Source of the DNA: Formosa sp. L2A11
GTDB lineage: Bacteria; Bacteroidota; Bacteroidia; Flavobacteriales; Flavobacteriaceae
Direction: 5' to 3'
NCBI RefSeq assembly: GCF_009796865.1
Contig: NZ_CP047028.1
Coordinates: 3,472,001-3,536,000, forward strand
Length of the DNA stretch: 64,000 nt
The notes under the pieces were generated by a model. It was not told the origin of the DNA and ran no database searches. It saw only the letters and a program-made list of their open reading frames with translations. Positions 18,172 to 28,157 of the stretch are shown one piece after another. Position 1 is the first letter of the stretch. Each line of letters starts with the position of its first letter. A program made the position numbers and the translations under genes.

Positions 18172-18203
18172 ACGTATAAATAATAAAATGTATGTTTTAG
18201 TTA

Positions 18204-18845
18204 TTAAGAAACATATCCTTTTTTAATGGCATATTTAGTTAGTCCAGCTAAGTTTCTAACATTAAGTTTAGTAATTAAATTTTTTCTATAACTTTCAATA
18301 GTATGTTTACTTAGAAAAAGCTTGTCTGCAATTTCTTGTGTGGTAAATTCTTCGGCAATAAGAGAAATTACTTCTACTTCTCGTTTAGTAAGCTTGATTT
18401 CTTTTTCCTTATTTTTTTCAAATTTATTTTGAAGATAGATATCTTTAATTTCTTTTGAAAAATATTTTTCACCACCTAAAATTGTTTCTATAGCTTTTAA
18501 GAACTCTTCTTTTTGTGCATTTTTCTGAAGATATCCATCTACATTATTTTCAATAAGATCGTCTATAATTTCTGGTGTATTGTGCATGCTAACCACCAAA
18601 GTTTTTATATTCCTAGATGTTTTCTTTATCCATTTATTAAGTTCAATACCATCTACCTCTGGCATGGTTACATCTGTAATTACAAGGTCTATTTTTTCTT
18701 CAGTATTTATAGAAATATATTTTTGAACATGCCCGCCATGTTTTGCCGTATATAAAATATTATAATTACTTTCTGTGTTTAGAATACTTAATAAGCCATC
18801 TAAAAACATTTTATGATCGTCGGCTATAATGAGGTTATAATTCAT
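18204..18845 (-). CDS. LuxR/NarL-family response regulator
   Basis: A 213-residue regulator with a receiver domain (IIADDH at the start, phospho-acceptor Asp58 in ITDVTMPEVDG) and a C-terminal GerE-type HTH (LTKREVEVISLIAEE, SKHTIESYRKNL). Its start overlaps the end of the upstream kinase gene by 11 bp, so the two are translationally coupled partners. Target genes are unknown. Confidence 0.93.
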   Translation of the reverse strand: MNYNLIIADDHKMFLDGLLSILNTESNYNILYTAKHGGHVQKYISINTEEKIDLVITDVTMPEVDGIELNKWIKKTSRNIKTLVVSMHNTPEIIDDLIENNVDGYLQKNAQKEEFLKAIETILGGEKYFSKEIKDIYLQNKFEKNKEKEIKLTKREVEVISLIAEEFTTQEIADKLFLSKHTIESYRKNLITKLNVRNLAGLTKYAIKKGYVS

Positions 18846-20943
18846 TTGTTTGTACGTTTAACGGAATTTCTATATTGATGCTTGTTCCTCTTTCGAGTTT
18901 AGAATCTATATGCAATATACCACTATAATTTTCTACTCTATTCTTTATATTGGTTAAACCTATTCCTAATGTTGTTTTAGAAACATCAAACCCAATACCA
19001 TCGTCTTCATACACAAAAAAGATACATTCGTTTAATAAATCTAACTGTATATCTATGGTTTTAGCTTTAGCGTATTTAAGGGTGTTGGTTGTAAGTTCTT
19101 TAAAAATTGAAAACAATTCGTTTTGTAATATTTTGTCTAATGCGTTTATTTTTTCTTCATCGAAAAAGGAAATATTTACACTTAACTCACTTGCGCCTTC
19201 AACCGTATAAATGTATTCTTTAATGATAAATACAAAGTCGTTTTCTATAATTTTTTTAGGCAATAAATTATGCGATAAGTTTCTTACCTGCTCATAAGTA
19301 TCGTCTAACTGGCTGTAAATTAAATCCATTTTTTCCGGATGATTTATAAGCTGACTGAATTGCAATTTTATAGCTGCCAAATTACCACCAACGCTATCGT
19401 GCATTTCTTGAGCAATCCGTTTTCGCTCGTGATTCTGACCTTCTGCAGAGGCTTTCATCAGTTTTAATTCTTGATCTTTTTTTAATGAATTAACACGCTG
19501 TATATTAATTTCTTTCTCTTTTAAATTAAGTAACCCTTGCGCCTGTAGTTTTTGATAGTAAATAATTAAAAGTGCTACAATAGGAACTAATAGTATAAAA
19601 AAAGCAACAAGAACAATGTATTTAATGGTCTTTTCTCGATCTAACTCTAAGGCCTTTAACGCTTCTTTTTCTTTAAGTAATGCAATTTCATTATTACGTT
19701 TTTCAGCACTATTTTGTAATTGTAAAACTTGATTTTCGTTTTGCTTAGCAATTATAGCTTTCTGAAGTTTATACTTCTCTATATCTGCATCTTTAGTTTT
19801 AATATTTAAGCTTTTATTTAAGTTCTCTATCTCTAGAAGTTTTATCTTTTTTTCTTTTTCAAACGTTTCAAACTTAACTTCAAGCCTATTAATCTCTTTT
19901 TCTTTTTGAGAGTTCTCTATAGAATCTTTTATTATATAATATCTTTTTCCATAGGTATAAGCGCTACTATAATCTTTTTTTCTAACAGCAATTTTTTCTA
20001 GCATCAAATAACTATGCATCAATACATTTAAAGATCCCAATCCCATAGCTTTTGGTACCGCACTTGTAAATATTAGAAGTGCATCTGTATCTCTTTTTTC
20101 ATTGTATAGCAGCGTTCCTATTTTATCTGTAATTATAAGATCTAAATCGTAAAACCTATTATTAAAACTTAACCGCTTTGCTTCGTAAAATTGTAAGAGT
20201 GCTTTATTTGCCTCGCCATTACTTAAAAAATTATCTCCAATATTAAGAATAACGTTTACTAAGGCTTGTTTTTGATTGGGATCTTTCAGACAAATCTCTT
20301 TCGCTTTCTGTAAGTAATTGTTTGAAATATTGTATTTATTTAGCGACGAATAAATAGCACCTAAATTAATGTAGCTTCCTAAAATAATTTCATCGTCGTT
20401 AGAGAACTTAATACATTTTTCTAAAAGTTCTAAAGCTTCCTTATTCTTTCCTAGTGAAATATATGTACTTGCTAAACCATGTAAATTAGAATAATACAAG
20501 TTTGTCTCGTTATACTCTTCACTTAGTTCTGCTCCTTTTATATTCCATTTTTTACTTTCGTGATACAAGCCTTTCTTTTTATTATTTAAGGCAAGAAGTT
20601 GGTAAGCTAATATGGTTAACCGTATTCCTAGAGAATCGTTAACAACGCTTTTACTTTTAAGAGCTTGCTGGGTATAATAAATAGAAGAATCTATCGCGGC
20701 ATATTTATTATGGTAATAGGCAAGTAATAAATTGGTATTTGCTACAGCCCTGGTTGTTTTAAATTTAGGCAATTCATCTAGCGCTTCTTTATATGCTTTC
20801 TTGTCTGATCCGTTATTATAATAATAGAAAAGAGAATCTATTTTTTTATTTTCAGAATCTATAGTATTCGCCGTTTGTGCTATACAAATAGAAGTATAAC
20901 ACACACCTAAAAAAACAAGTATATTTTGGAGCTTAAAAAGCAT
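18835..20943 (-). CDS. TPR-containing sensor histidine kinase
   Basis: A roughly 702-residue kinase with a signal peptide or anchor, TPR-like helical repeats over about residues 30-330, a coiled coil rich in Lys and Glu, one membrane span (VLVAFFILLVPIVALLIIYY), a HisKA_3 domain with phospho-His at about 515 in EMHDSVGGNLAAIK, and a HATPase with TNTLKYA and GIGLTNIKNRV. This layout is common in Bacteroidetes, where periplasmic TPRs sense an unknown signal. The longest frame starts at a TTG at 20949; the ATG at 20943 is preferred. It is the cognate kinase of the overlapping LuxR-type regulator. Confidence 0.9.
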   Translation of the reverse strand: MLFKLQNILVFLGVCYTSICIAQTANTIDSENKKIDSLFYYYNNGSDKKAYKEALDELPKFKTTRAVANTNLLLAYYHNKYAAIDSSIYYTQQALKSKSVVNDSLGIRLTILAYQLLALNNKKKGLYHESKKWNIKGAELSEEYNETNLYYSNLHGLASTYISLGKNKEALELLEKCIKFSNDDEIILGSYINLGAIYSSLNKYNISNNYLQKAKEICLKDPNQKQALVNVILNIGDNFLSNGEANKALLQFYEAKRLSFNNRFYDLDLIITDKIGTLLYNEKRDTDALLIFTSAVPKAMGLGSLNVLMHSYLMLEKIAVRKKDYSSAYTYGKRYYIIKDSIENSQKEKEINRLEVKFETFEKEKKIKLLEIENLNKSLNIKTKDADIEKYKLQKAIIAKQNENQVLQLQNSAEKRNNEIALLKEKEALKALELDREKTIKYIVLVAFFILLVPIVALLIIYYQKLQAQGLLNLKEKEINIQRVNSLKKDQELKLMKASAEGQNHERKRIAQEMHDSVGGNLAAIKLQFSQLINHPEKMDLIYSQLDDTYEQVRNLSHNLLPKKIIENDFVFIIKEYIYTVEGASELSVNISFFDEEKINALDKILQNELFSIFKELTTNTLKYAKAKTIDIQLDLLNECIFFVYEDDGIGFDVSKTTLGIGLTNIKNRVENYSGILHIDSKLERGTSINIEIPLNVQTNEL

Positions 20944-21281
20944 GCACAAATGTAGGAATTGCCGAACGTATAATCATCCCCAAAAACAGGGAATTATAAG
21001 TTTTTTAAAAAAAACGTAAGATATAGTCAGTTATACGATTAGAAATTAATTACTCCTAACCTACTCATAAAAAATCTTTACCAACACGCTATCTAATTAC
21101 TATTTGGTAAATTTGGTATACAAAAACAGTATTCAATCATAAATAATTACACGCACTGTTTTTACAAAAAAAAGTATTCAATAATTTAAATACAAGAAAG
21201 CTATTTTTATTCGTTTTACAACTTCTACGTTCCGCATTACAGAAATTAAAACACGTATAACAGCATAATTACATTAAACAA
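20944..21281. other. Divergent intergenic region
   Basis: Spacer between the kinase gene (minus) and a hypothetical gene (plus). A TACATTTG box at 20947-20954 on the minus strand matches the -7 consensus but lacks a well-spaced -33 element. Nothing else stands out. Confidence 0.4.
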
Positions 21282-22010
21282 ATGATAAAAAGAGTTAGTT
21301 TATTAATCTTAACCTCAATATTTCTATTAAGTATGACACCTAAAAATTTAGACCCCGTAAAACTATTAGTTTATGGAAATAATAACAATTACAATGTACA
21401 ACTTATAATTAATGGCGTCTCTATTGGAAATGGATCTGTATCTGGACTTAAAATTCTAAACAAAAACCATCCTCTAAAAAGTCAATTTGAAGATTTTCCG
21501 CCTATAGTTAAAGATCAGATCGCTTTTGTTTTAAAAGAAGGTGAAAACACTATTAAATTGAAGTTTAAACATAAATCGAATAACTCTCGCAAGTTTAGTT
21601 TTGCTTTAACCGCTGTTGACGAACTTGTTCCGCTTTTCTATTTTTCAAGTGAAGAAGAGTCTGGAAGTGTAACGTCTAAATTTTATGTTTGGAATACAGA
21701 TGAAACTTCTGAACTTAACACACCTAGTTTAGGAAATGCAGATGCTTCTTTTATTTTTTCTGAAAGCACTGCCTTATTTCAAGCAACTCTAAACGATAAT
21801 AAATTAATGGTCTTTGGAGGTACTGGAGGTCTTACCGACTTAAATTTAATTGAAGGACAAAACACTTTAAAAGTAAATTATATATGTTCTAACGAAGGTG
21901 AGTTTACCTATTATATTCACACTCCAAATTTTACTAAAAAAGTAATTAAAAACATAACTAAAGATCAGGTAGACAGTTTTTTAATTGACACCTATACTTT
22001 TGAAAAATAA
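21282..22010 (+). CDS. Exported protein with two beta-rich repeats, unknown function
   Basis: A 242-residue protein with an N-terminal signal-like segment ([20 protein letters not shown]). Two halves look alike: the first has [15 protein letters not shown] followed by [13 protein letters not shown], the second [16 protein letters not shown] followed by [12 protein letters not shown]. This suggests two beta-sandwich domains that arose by duplication. No known family was recognised. It is followed at 45 bp by a VOC protein gene on the same strand, so co-transcription is possible. Confidence 0.6.
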   Translation: MIKRVSLLILTSIFLLSMTPKNLDPVKLLVYGNNNNYNVQLIINGVSIGNGSVSGLKILNKNHPLKSQFEDFPPIVKDQIAFVLKEGENTIKLKFKHKSNNSRKFSFALTAVDELVPLFYFSSEEESGSVTSKFYVWNTDETSELNTPSLGNADASFIFSESTALFQATLNDNKLMVFGGTGGLTDLNLIEGQNTLKVNYICSNEGEFTYYIHTPNFTKKVIKNITKDQVDSFLIDTYTFEK

Positions 22011-22054
22011 GATTACAAAAAAACAACGTCTTATACTTTAAACAACAAAACATC

Positions 22055-22480
22055 ATGAATGTAAATCCTTTTCATATTGCTATACCAGTTAAAGACTTAG
22101 CGCTTTGCAGATCTTTTTACAACGAAATTTTAGAATGTACTGAAGGTAGAAGTTCTGAACAATGGGTAGATTTTAATTTTTTTGGACATCAATTGGTGAT
22201 TCATCAGAAATCGAGTTACGAGATTCCGAATAATCATATTTCAAACCCTGTAGATGGTCACGATGTGCCTGTTCCCCATTTTGGAGTTGTTTTAGATTGG
22301 GATAAATGGATTGAATTATCAGAAAAATTACAGAAGAAAAACATAACCTTTGTTATAGAACCTTATATTCGTTTTAAAGGACTAGTTGGAGAACAAGCAA
22401 CACTGTTTTTTTTAGATCCAGAGAATAATGCACTGGAGTTTAAAGCCTTTAAAAACATCAATCAGCTTTTCGAAAAATAA
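22055..22480 (+). CDS. VOC-family (glyoxalase-like) protein
   Basis: A 141-residue single-module vicinal oxygen chelate protein. [20 protein letters not shown] begins the first beta-alpha-beta unit and [18 protein letters not shown] ends the second, with His7, His75 or a nearby His, and the Glu of LEFK as candidate metal ligands. It could be a small-molecule lyase or dioxygenase; the substrate is unknown. It lies 24 bp upstream of a carbon-nitrogen hydrolase gene and is probably co-transcribed with it. Confidence 0.85.
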   Translation: MNVNPFHIAIPVKDLALCRSFYNEILECTEGRSSEQWVDFNFFGHQLVIHQKSSYEIPNNHISNPVDGHDVPVPHFGVVLDWDKWIELSEKLQKKNITFVIEPYIRFKGLVGEQATLFFLDPENNALEFKAFKNINQLFEK

Positions 22481-22504
22481 GACCTTAAAACACCGTTTAT
22501 AAGC

Positions 22505-23254
22505 ATGAAGATTTGCATTGCACAAACACATCCCATTAAAGGAGATATTTTAAATAATATAGAAATTCATAAAAAACTGATTTCCCTTTCTCTTCAAAAT
22601 CATGCAGATTTAATTGTGTTCCCTGAACTTTCTTTAACCGGTTACGAACCCGAATTAGCAAAAGCCCTAGCAATGACAAAAGACGATTCTAGGCTTGATG
22701 ATTTTCAGAAAATAAGTAACGAAAATACTATTATAATTGCAGTTGGATTACCTATAAAACATGATGCCGGAATTTGTATTAGTATGATTATTTTTCAGCC
22801 GCAATTACCTAGAAAAATATATTCTAAAAACCACTTACACCCCGGAGAAGAGCATTATTTTGTTCCAGGAAAAAACTTAGCCCCAATTACATTTAAAAAC
22901 AACAAAATTGCATTTGCAATCTGTTATGAAGTTTCTATACCAGAACATGCTAAAGACGTATATCATGCAGATGCTACAGTTTATATTGCCAGTGTATTAA
23001 ACTCTGTAAATGGCGTAGATAAAGATATAAATCTAATTTCTAATACCTCTAAAACATACGGGTTAATTGCTGTTATGGCAAATTACGTAGGCCATTCAGG
23101 CGGTTACAATTGTGCCGGAAAAAGTTCTATTTGGAATACTAAAGGACAATTAATAGAACAACTAGACCAAACACATCAAGGTATAGCAATTGTAGATACA
23201 GACACTTTTAAAACCATTAAAACACAGTTAAACAACACAACAACTAACGCTTAA
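22505..23254 (+). CDS. Carbon-nitrogen hydrolase (nitrilase superfamily)
   Basis: A 249-residue cytoplasmic amidase-type enzyme with the Glu-Lys-Cys triad visible: Glu41 in FPELSLTGYEP, Lys108 in YSKNHLHPGEEHYF, and Cys140 in FAICYE. It should hydrolyse an amide or nitrile bond of a small molecule. It probably forms an operon with the VOC protein upstream. The substrate cannot be told from the sequence. Confidence 0.87.
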   Translation: MKICIAQTHPIKGDILNNIEIHKKLISLSLQNHADLIVFPELSLTGYEPELAKALAMTKDDSRLDDFQKISNENTIIIAVGLPIKHDAGICISMIIFQPQLPRKIYSKNHLHPGEEHYFVPGKNLAPITFKNNKIAFAICYEVSIPEHAKDVYHADATVYIASVLNSVNGVDKDINLISNTSKTYGLIAVMANYVGHSGGYNCAGKSSIWNTKGQLIEQLDQTHQGIAIVDTDTFKTIKTQLNNTTTNA

Positions 23255-23330
23255 TTTATAAATTAAAAACACATTTATTAAGCCTGAATATTTAGCCGTA
23301 TTTAATTATTAAAAACACCAACCAAATCGC

Positions 23331-24377
23331 ATGAAGGCACCTAAAAAAAAGATTATTTTAATACTTGTCCTTCTTGTTTTTGTTCAGCAATGTTCTACTA
23401 TTAATTTAATTCCTGATTTTGTTTTAAAAAAAAGTGACTACAAATATTTAAGCGCAGGTGTAAGCTCTAAAAACTTTGTGTTAGACAAAATTTCAGATAA
23501 GACGTATATGTACATTACTTACGATTCTGTCCGTAATTACTTTATAGTAGACGATTCTTATAATAAGATAAAAATAAGTGCAGAAGGAGATGTATTAATC
23601 AATATACAACATCCATCGGGCGATTTACCTTATAAATCACATTACGTATTTACAGATAGTACCGTATGTGATCTTTCAAAAAACAGTTTAGAATTTGAAC
23701 CTTTTTATAAAAAAATAAACTCAGAAACAGACACCTTAGACACAAAATGGATCACGTTATTCGAAGATTATTACAACAAAGCAACTACCGTAATTTATAG
23801 TAATAACGATTACATTTATCTTAAAATAAAAGCAGGTTGGGTCGCTTTACAGCTCGCTAATGATTATTATTTTGAAGGCGATAATATAAGTGAAATAACC
23901 TTTAAGAATTATCCCGCTAAATTCGAGAAGTTAATCTTTTTAAAAGATAATGCGTCTAATACCTACTCCGATTGGATGTCTCATTCAGGCTCTAGTGCAG
24001 ATAAAATGTATCCGGACGAAGATTTAAAATATTTTAATTATCCCGAAAAAGGATTAAAATATGTGAGTAATAAAATTAAAACTATTGATTTTAAGAAAAC
24101 AAAATCTGCAGAAAATTATACTTACACGCCCATTATTGCGCAATTTCAAGGCGTTGGTTACTATAAATTAAAAATAGGAGAAGAATATATACGATTTAAA
24201 GAAAATGCCTTTAAATACCCTTTTATGTTTTTCCATTCAGACGCCTACCTAAACCTTTATACAATTCCTAAAAAATTCGAATCTAAAACAAAACTTTCAT
24301 TTATTAAGTATTCATTTCCAACAAATCAAAACGAAAGTAAAAGTCAGGGACTCTATCTTCTTAAGAAAAAAGAATAA
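23331..24377 (+). CDS. Putative lipoprotein of unknown function
   Basis: A 348-residue protein with a Lys-rich start and a hydrophobic stretch ending LVFVQQCSTI, which could be an atypical lipoprotein signal. The body is rich in Tyr, Asp and Lys with many predicted beta-strands. No known domain was recognised. It lies on the same strand as the nitrilase and carboxypeptidase-regulatory-domain genes, with gaps of about 77 bp on either side. Confidence 0.6.
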   Translation: MKAPKKKIILILVLLVFVQQCSTINLIPDFVLKKSDYKYLSAGVSSKNFVLDKISDKTYMYITYDSVRNYFIVDDSYNKIKISAEGDVLINIQHPSGDLPYKSHYVFTDSTVCDLSKNSLEFEPFYKKINSETDTLDTKWITLFEDYYNKATTVIYSNNDYIYLKIKAGWVALQLANDYYFEGDNISEITFKNYPAKFEKLIFLKDNASNTYSDWMSHSGSSADKMYPDEDLKYFNYPEKGLKYVSNKIKTIDFKKTKSAENYTYTPIIAQFQGVGYYKLKIGEEYIRFKENAFKYPFMFFHSDAYLNLYTIPKKFESKTKLSFIKYSFPTNQNESKSQGLYLLKKKE

Positions 24378-24455
24378 ATTAGAGTATTATTAAATATTGC
24401 TGTTTTTGCTGATAAAAAAAACAGTAAAAACACATCCTTTTAACTCTTTTAGAAT

Positions 24456-25592
24456 ATGAAACACATTCTATTTACACTCCTTTTTTTAGGTTTAAACTTA
24501 GCCTTACACGCTCAATTTAATATTAAAGGTAACGTAACATCAGATCATGTTAAATTAGATGGCGTAAACATTTCTATTGTAAATTCTAATAAAGGAACAA
24601 TAACAAATAGTCGTGGCCAATTCCAAATTCAAAATATAACCCCTACAGATACAGTTCGTTTTTCAATGCTAGGTTATAAAAGTAAAGACACTCTTTTTTC
24701 TAGCGCATTAGAAGCAGTTAATATTAACATGAATCCATCTAATATTGCGCTTTCAGAAATAGAAATAATGCCACCAAACTACGCACTAAACACCATACAA
24801 AAAGTTAGTGATAATCTAGCAAATAACTATCCATCAAGCAATACTGCTTTTAATGCCTTATTTAGGAAACAAATTGTAGAAGATGGCAATTACTTATTTT
24901 TAGGGAATGCTGAAATTTCAATTCTCTGTCCTGCTTACCTTTCTAATGAAAACAAAAGAGTTTTTTTAAACAGTATCAAGCTCACAAAAAACGATTTAGA
25001 ACATTTTAACATAGACATACCTCCAGTATCGCTTCTAGATTTTTCTCCAAAATTTGGATTTATTACATCTTCTGAGTACTTTGATTTTACGTATTTAAAA
25101 TCTGTAAAATGGAATGATGCCTTGTATATAAAAATTGCTTTTAAGACGAAGGAAAAGTATTGGGAAGACTCTCCTTTTGAAGGTGTACTTACTATAGAAA
25201 AAGCGTCTTACGCAATCGCTGAAATTGAATGGAAAACTCTCCGAAAAGAAGACACTAACAAAGGGTATAATAAAAAAATGGGAATCTATAAAGGCACCAT
25301 CATTACCAATACATTTACAAACCATATTAGCTATCAGAAAAAAGACGATAACAAATGGTATTTTAACTACAATCGTATTATTTGGGACGTGACGCTTAAG
25401 TATAAAAAATACCCAGATGAAAATAAAAACATTATATTAAAATCTGATGTATACTCACAAAAAACAATCCCCATTTCTGGTTTAGAAGACTTAAAAACTA
25501 TCAATATAAACAAAGATCTTTTTAATAAAGAGAAGTCTTTACATCATGCTAATTGGAAAGATCTAAACCCTATTCTACCCGATTTTGAATAA
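24456..25592 (+). CDS. Carboxypeptidase-like regulatory domain protein
   Basis: A 378-residue exported protein with signal peptide MKHILFTLLFLGLNLALHAQ. A CarboxypepD_reg-like beta-sandwich follows (FNIKGNVTSDHVKLDGVNIS ... TITNSRGQFQI ... VRFSMLGYKSK) at about residues 20-100. The rest is a longer beta-rich region typical of Bacteroidetes envelope proteins that carry this domain outside the TonB receptors. It lacks a plug or barrel, so it is not a SusC-type receptor. Function is unknown. It converges on the gene at 25608-26000 with only 15 bp between them. Confidence 0.75.
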   Translation: MKHILFTLLFLGLNLALHAQFNIKGNVTSDHVKLDGVNISIVNSNKGTITNSRGQFQIQNITPTDTVRFSMLGYKSKDTLFSSALEAVNINMNPSNIALSEIEIMPPNYALNTIQKVSDNLANNYPSSNTAFNALFRKQIVEDGNYLFLGNAEISILCPAYLSNENKRVFLNSIKLTKNDLEHFNIDIPPVSLLDFSPKFGFITSSEYFDFTYLKSVKWNDALYIKIAFKTKEKYWEDSPFEGVLTIEKASYAIAEIEWKTLRKEDTNKGYNKKMGIYKGTIITNTFTNHISYQKKDDNKWYFNYNRIIWDVTLKYKKYPDENKNIILKSDVYSQKTIPISGLEDLKTININKDLFNKEKSLHHANWKDLNPILPDFE

Positions 25593-25607
25593 TATTCACA
25601 ACCTAAT

Positions 25608-26000
25608 TTACTCTAAATCACTTTTAGGCGGTATCACGTTTTTAAATGTTGGTGCATGCTCTGTCATAGAACCTGCTCCTTTTTTATTTATTTTAAAAAG
25701 TACATCTTTAGTTGTTGTAAACAAAAGCACAGAAAAAAAAGAAGTTTTAAGGTATGGTTTTAAAAATAAAAAAGCTTCATCTAATGTTTGTTCACTTTCT
25801 TCGTCTTCGGTTTCTCTAGATTGGTAGCGTAATTTTACTAAAACCTTAAAATCTCCATCAGCATAAACAGGTCTAACAAATATATTTTTTAGGTCTGGCT
25901 TTCCAATGGTCTTTGCCATAGTTAATTTGGCAAAAGTTCCAGCTTTGCAACTTGCGACTACTTCTTCCCAAAAAAGGACAAACATTTCTTGATATGGCAT
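25608..26000 (-). CDS. Conserved hypothetical protein
   Basis: A 130-residue cytoplasmic protein without a signal peptide. Its core (FAKLTMAKTIGKPDLKNIFV, VKLRYQSRETEDEES, LLFTTTKDVLFKINKKG) looks like a conserved Bacteroidetes domain that I recall at the N-terminus of longer proteins, some annotated as methyltransferases. If so, this is a stand-alone copy of that domain. That recollection is unverified. No function is assigned. Confidence 0.55.
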   Translation of the reverse strand: MPYQEMFVLFWEEVVASCKAGTFAKLTMAKTIGKPDLKNIFVRPVYADGDFKVLVKLRYQSRETEDEESEQTLDEAFLFLKPYLKTSFFSVLLFTTTKDVLFKINKKGAGSMTEHAPTFKNVIPPKSDLE

Positions 26001-26558
26001 AAACTAAAGATTAATTATAAATTAATTTGGTGCCGCAAATTTACCATTAATAATTCAATTAATAAATCCGTTTTTATCTTAATAATAATTCCTTCTAATA
26101 CACAAAAACACGCAACGATTAACTTCACTTAAAATTACAAAACCATAAATCGGATGTTTTTATCTTATTTAATTCAACATAAAAAACATACAACTTATCG
26201 ATATTATTACGAAAAAAAGCAACACATAAGTAAGCTTTAGACTACAAAAGAAAAAAAACATTAAAAATATATTAAATATTATTTAATACCCTTTTTGTTG
26301 GTTATTAAGACCTGTTTTAATATTTCTAGAAAACAAGAAACACTTCATAATTAAAACGTAAAGTTTTTATAATCAAGTACATAAACCTATTTAATTTTAT
26401 AAAAAAAATAGTTCTTTTGATTAAAAGATATCACTTAAATCTTTAAAAAATTAAGGCTAGAGAAACAGATATTCACAAATATATAGTTTGTATACAAATT
26501 CGAGTTTACCTACCGAGAACTAATTTTATTATATTCATGAAAAATAAAATCTACAATT
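26001..26558. other. Divergent intergenic region
   Basis: A 558-bp AT-rich region between a minus-strand hypothetical gene and the ELWxxDGT protein gene. No gene, palindrome or convincing promoter was identified by eye. Confidence 0.45.
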
Positions 26559-28157
26559 ATGACAAAAAACTACCTATTATTTTATTCTTTATTAACATGT
26601 TTCTTAGCAAATGCGCAAACACCAAGCCTTGTTAGCGACATTAATTTAACAGGAGATTCTGATGTATCTTTAGCTTCAGAAAAATCCATGATCACGTTTA
26701 AAGGCAATCTTTATTTTACCGCAAATGATGGTGTTAATGGAAGTGAACTTTGGAAATACGATGGAAGTAATACCGAATTATTTTACGATATAAACGCAGG
26801 TGCTTCTGGGTCTAATTGTGATAATTTTTATATAATAAACGATAAATTAGTTTTCACTGCAGACGATGGTGTAAACGGTACAGAATGGTGGGTTACAGAC
26901 GGTGTAGCAGCTAACACACAATTAGTAAAGGATATTTCTGCGGGTGATAACGATGGCGTATTTTTCTCTTCTTTTGGAAGTTCTCCAAGCTTTATGGTTT
27001 TTAATGACAAAGTATTTTTTACAGGAATAACAGATGATGAGGGTTACGAGTTATGGTCTACAGACGGAACAGAAGAAGGTACTGCACTTGTAAAAAACAT
27101 AAGCACATCTTTTGTTAGTAGTTTCCCTGAAGACTACGCCATTCTTAACGATGAACTTTTATTTACGTGTAGAGAAGGATTATGGAAAACAGATGGTACA
27201 GAATCAGGTACTGTAGAAATAAGTGACGATGTAGATCCTGGTGATTTGGCAACATTAAATGATAAGGTTCTTTTTTGGGACAATAGTAATTCTATCTGGA
27301 CAACAGATGGTACAGCAGCAGGTACTGTAGAAATAAAAACATTAAACAGGCCAACAACCAACAACTCTAACGAACTTGCTTTTACGGTTATAGGAGATAA
27401 AGCATTTTTTGCTGGTAGCGACGACACTAATGGCCCAGAATTATGGATTACAGACGGGACAGAATCTGGAACACAATTAGTTTTAGATGCAGAACCAGGA
27501 AGTGAAGGTTACACACCACAAAACAAAGTTGTTTTTAACAATAAGTTATACTACAAGGGCGACAACGGTGAAAACGGAATTGAATTATGGACTAGTGACG
27601 GAACAAGTTCAGGAACATATATGGTAAAAGATATTGCTTCAGGAAGTTCTAGTGGTTTTGTTTTACCTTCAGAAATTTATGCTACAGACACATACATATA
27701 CATGTCTGCAGGTGGAGGTTTTAATACTAATTTATGGATTTCTGATGGTACTGAAGCAGGTACAGAAGAGATTGTAATTACAGAAGATGACGAAACTAAA
27801 CCTAAACGTTTTTACGCTTATAATAACGGCGTTTTCTTTTTTGCTTTAAACAGTAATAATATAGGAAGAGAACCTCATTTTATATCTGAAGATGCGTCTT
27901 TAAGTGTTACAGATTCTGATGTTGCTTATATTCATTTATATCCTAACCCAACAACTGACTTTGCTATTATAGACAATTCAACTCAATCTATAGAAAGTGT
28001 TTTAGTTACAGATATTACAGGGAAAATTATAGATAATATTACCAATGTAGAAAGTGCGACAATAAAAGTATCTTTATTAAATAAAGACAGTGGTATCTAT
28101 TTTGTAAAAATAAACACACCTTATACGTCTGTTACAAAAAAGGTTATTAAAAAATAA
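26559..28157 (+). CDS. ELWxxDGT-repeat protein with T9SS sorting domain
   Basis: A 532-residue secreted protein with a signal peptide ending FLANAQ. Eight repeats follow, each with a core such as ELWSTDGTEEGT, LWKTDGTESGT, IWTTDGTAAGT or ELWITDGTESGT, spaced about 45-60 residues apart. This is the ELWxxDGT repeat, which probably forms a beta-propeller-like surface domain. The C-terminus (LYPNPTTDFAII ... GIYFVKINT ... KKVIKK) is a type A type IX secretion sorting domain, so the protein should be secreted or cell-surface attached. It is transcribed alone with a terminator at 28191-28228. Ligand and role are unknown. Confidence 0.9.
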   Translation: MTKNYLLFYSLLTCFLANAQTPSLVSDINLTGDSDVSLASEKSMITFKGNLYFTANDGVNGSELWKYDGSNTELFYDINAGASGSNCDNFYIINDKLVFTADDGVNGTEWWVTDGVAANTQLVKDISAGDNDGVFFSSFGSSPSFMVFNDKVFFTGITDDEGYELWSTDGTEEGTALVKNISTSFVSSFPEDYAILNDELLFTCREGLWKTDGTESGTVEISDDVDPGDLATLNDKVLFWDNSNSIWTTDGTAAGTVEIKTLNRPTTNNSNELAFTVIGDKAFFAGSDDTNGPELWITDGTESGTQLVLDAEPGSEGYTPQNKVVFNNKLYYKGDNGENGIELWTSDGTSSGTYMVKDIASGSSSGFVLPSEIYATDTYIYMSAGGGFNTNLWISDGTEAGTEEIVITEDDETKPKRFYAYNNGVFFFALNSNNIGREPHFISEDASLSVTDSDVAYIHLYPNPTTDFAIIDNSTQSIESVLVTDITGKIIDNITNVESATIKVSLLNKDSGIYFVKINTPYTSVTKKVIKK

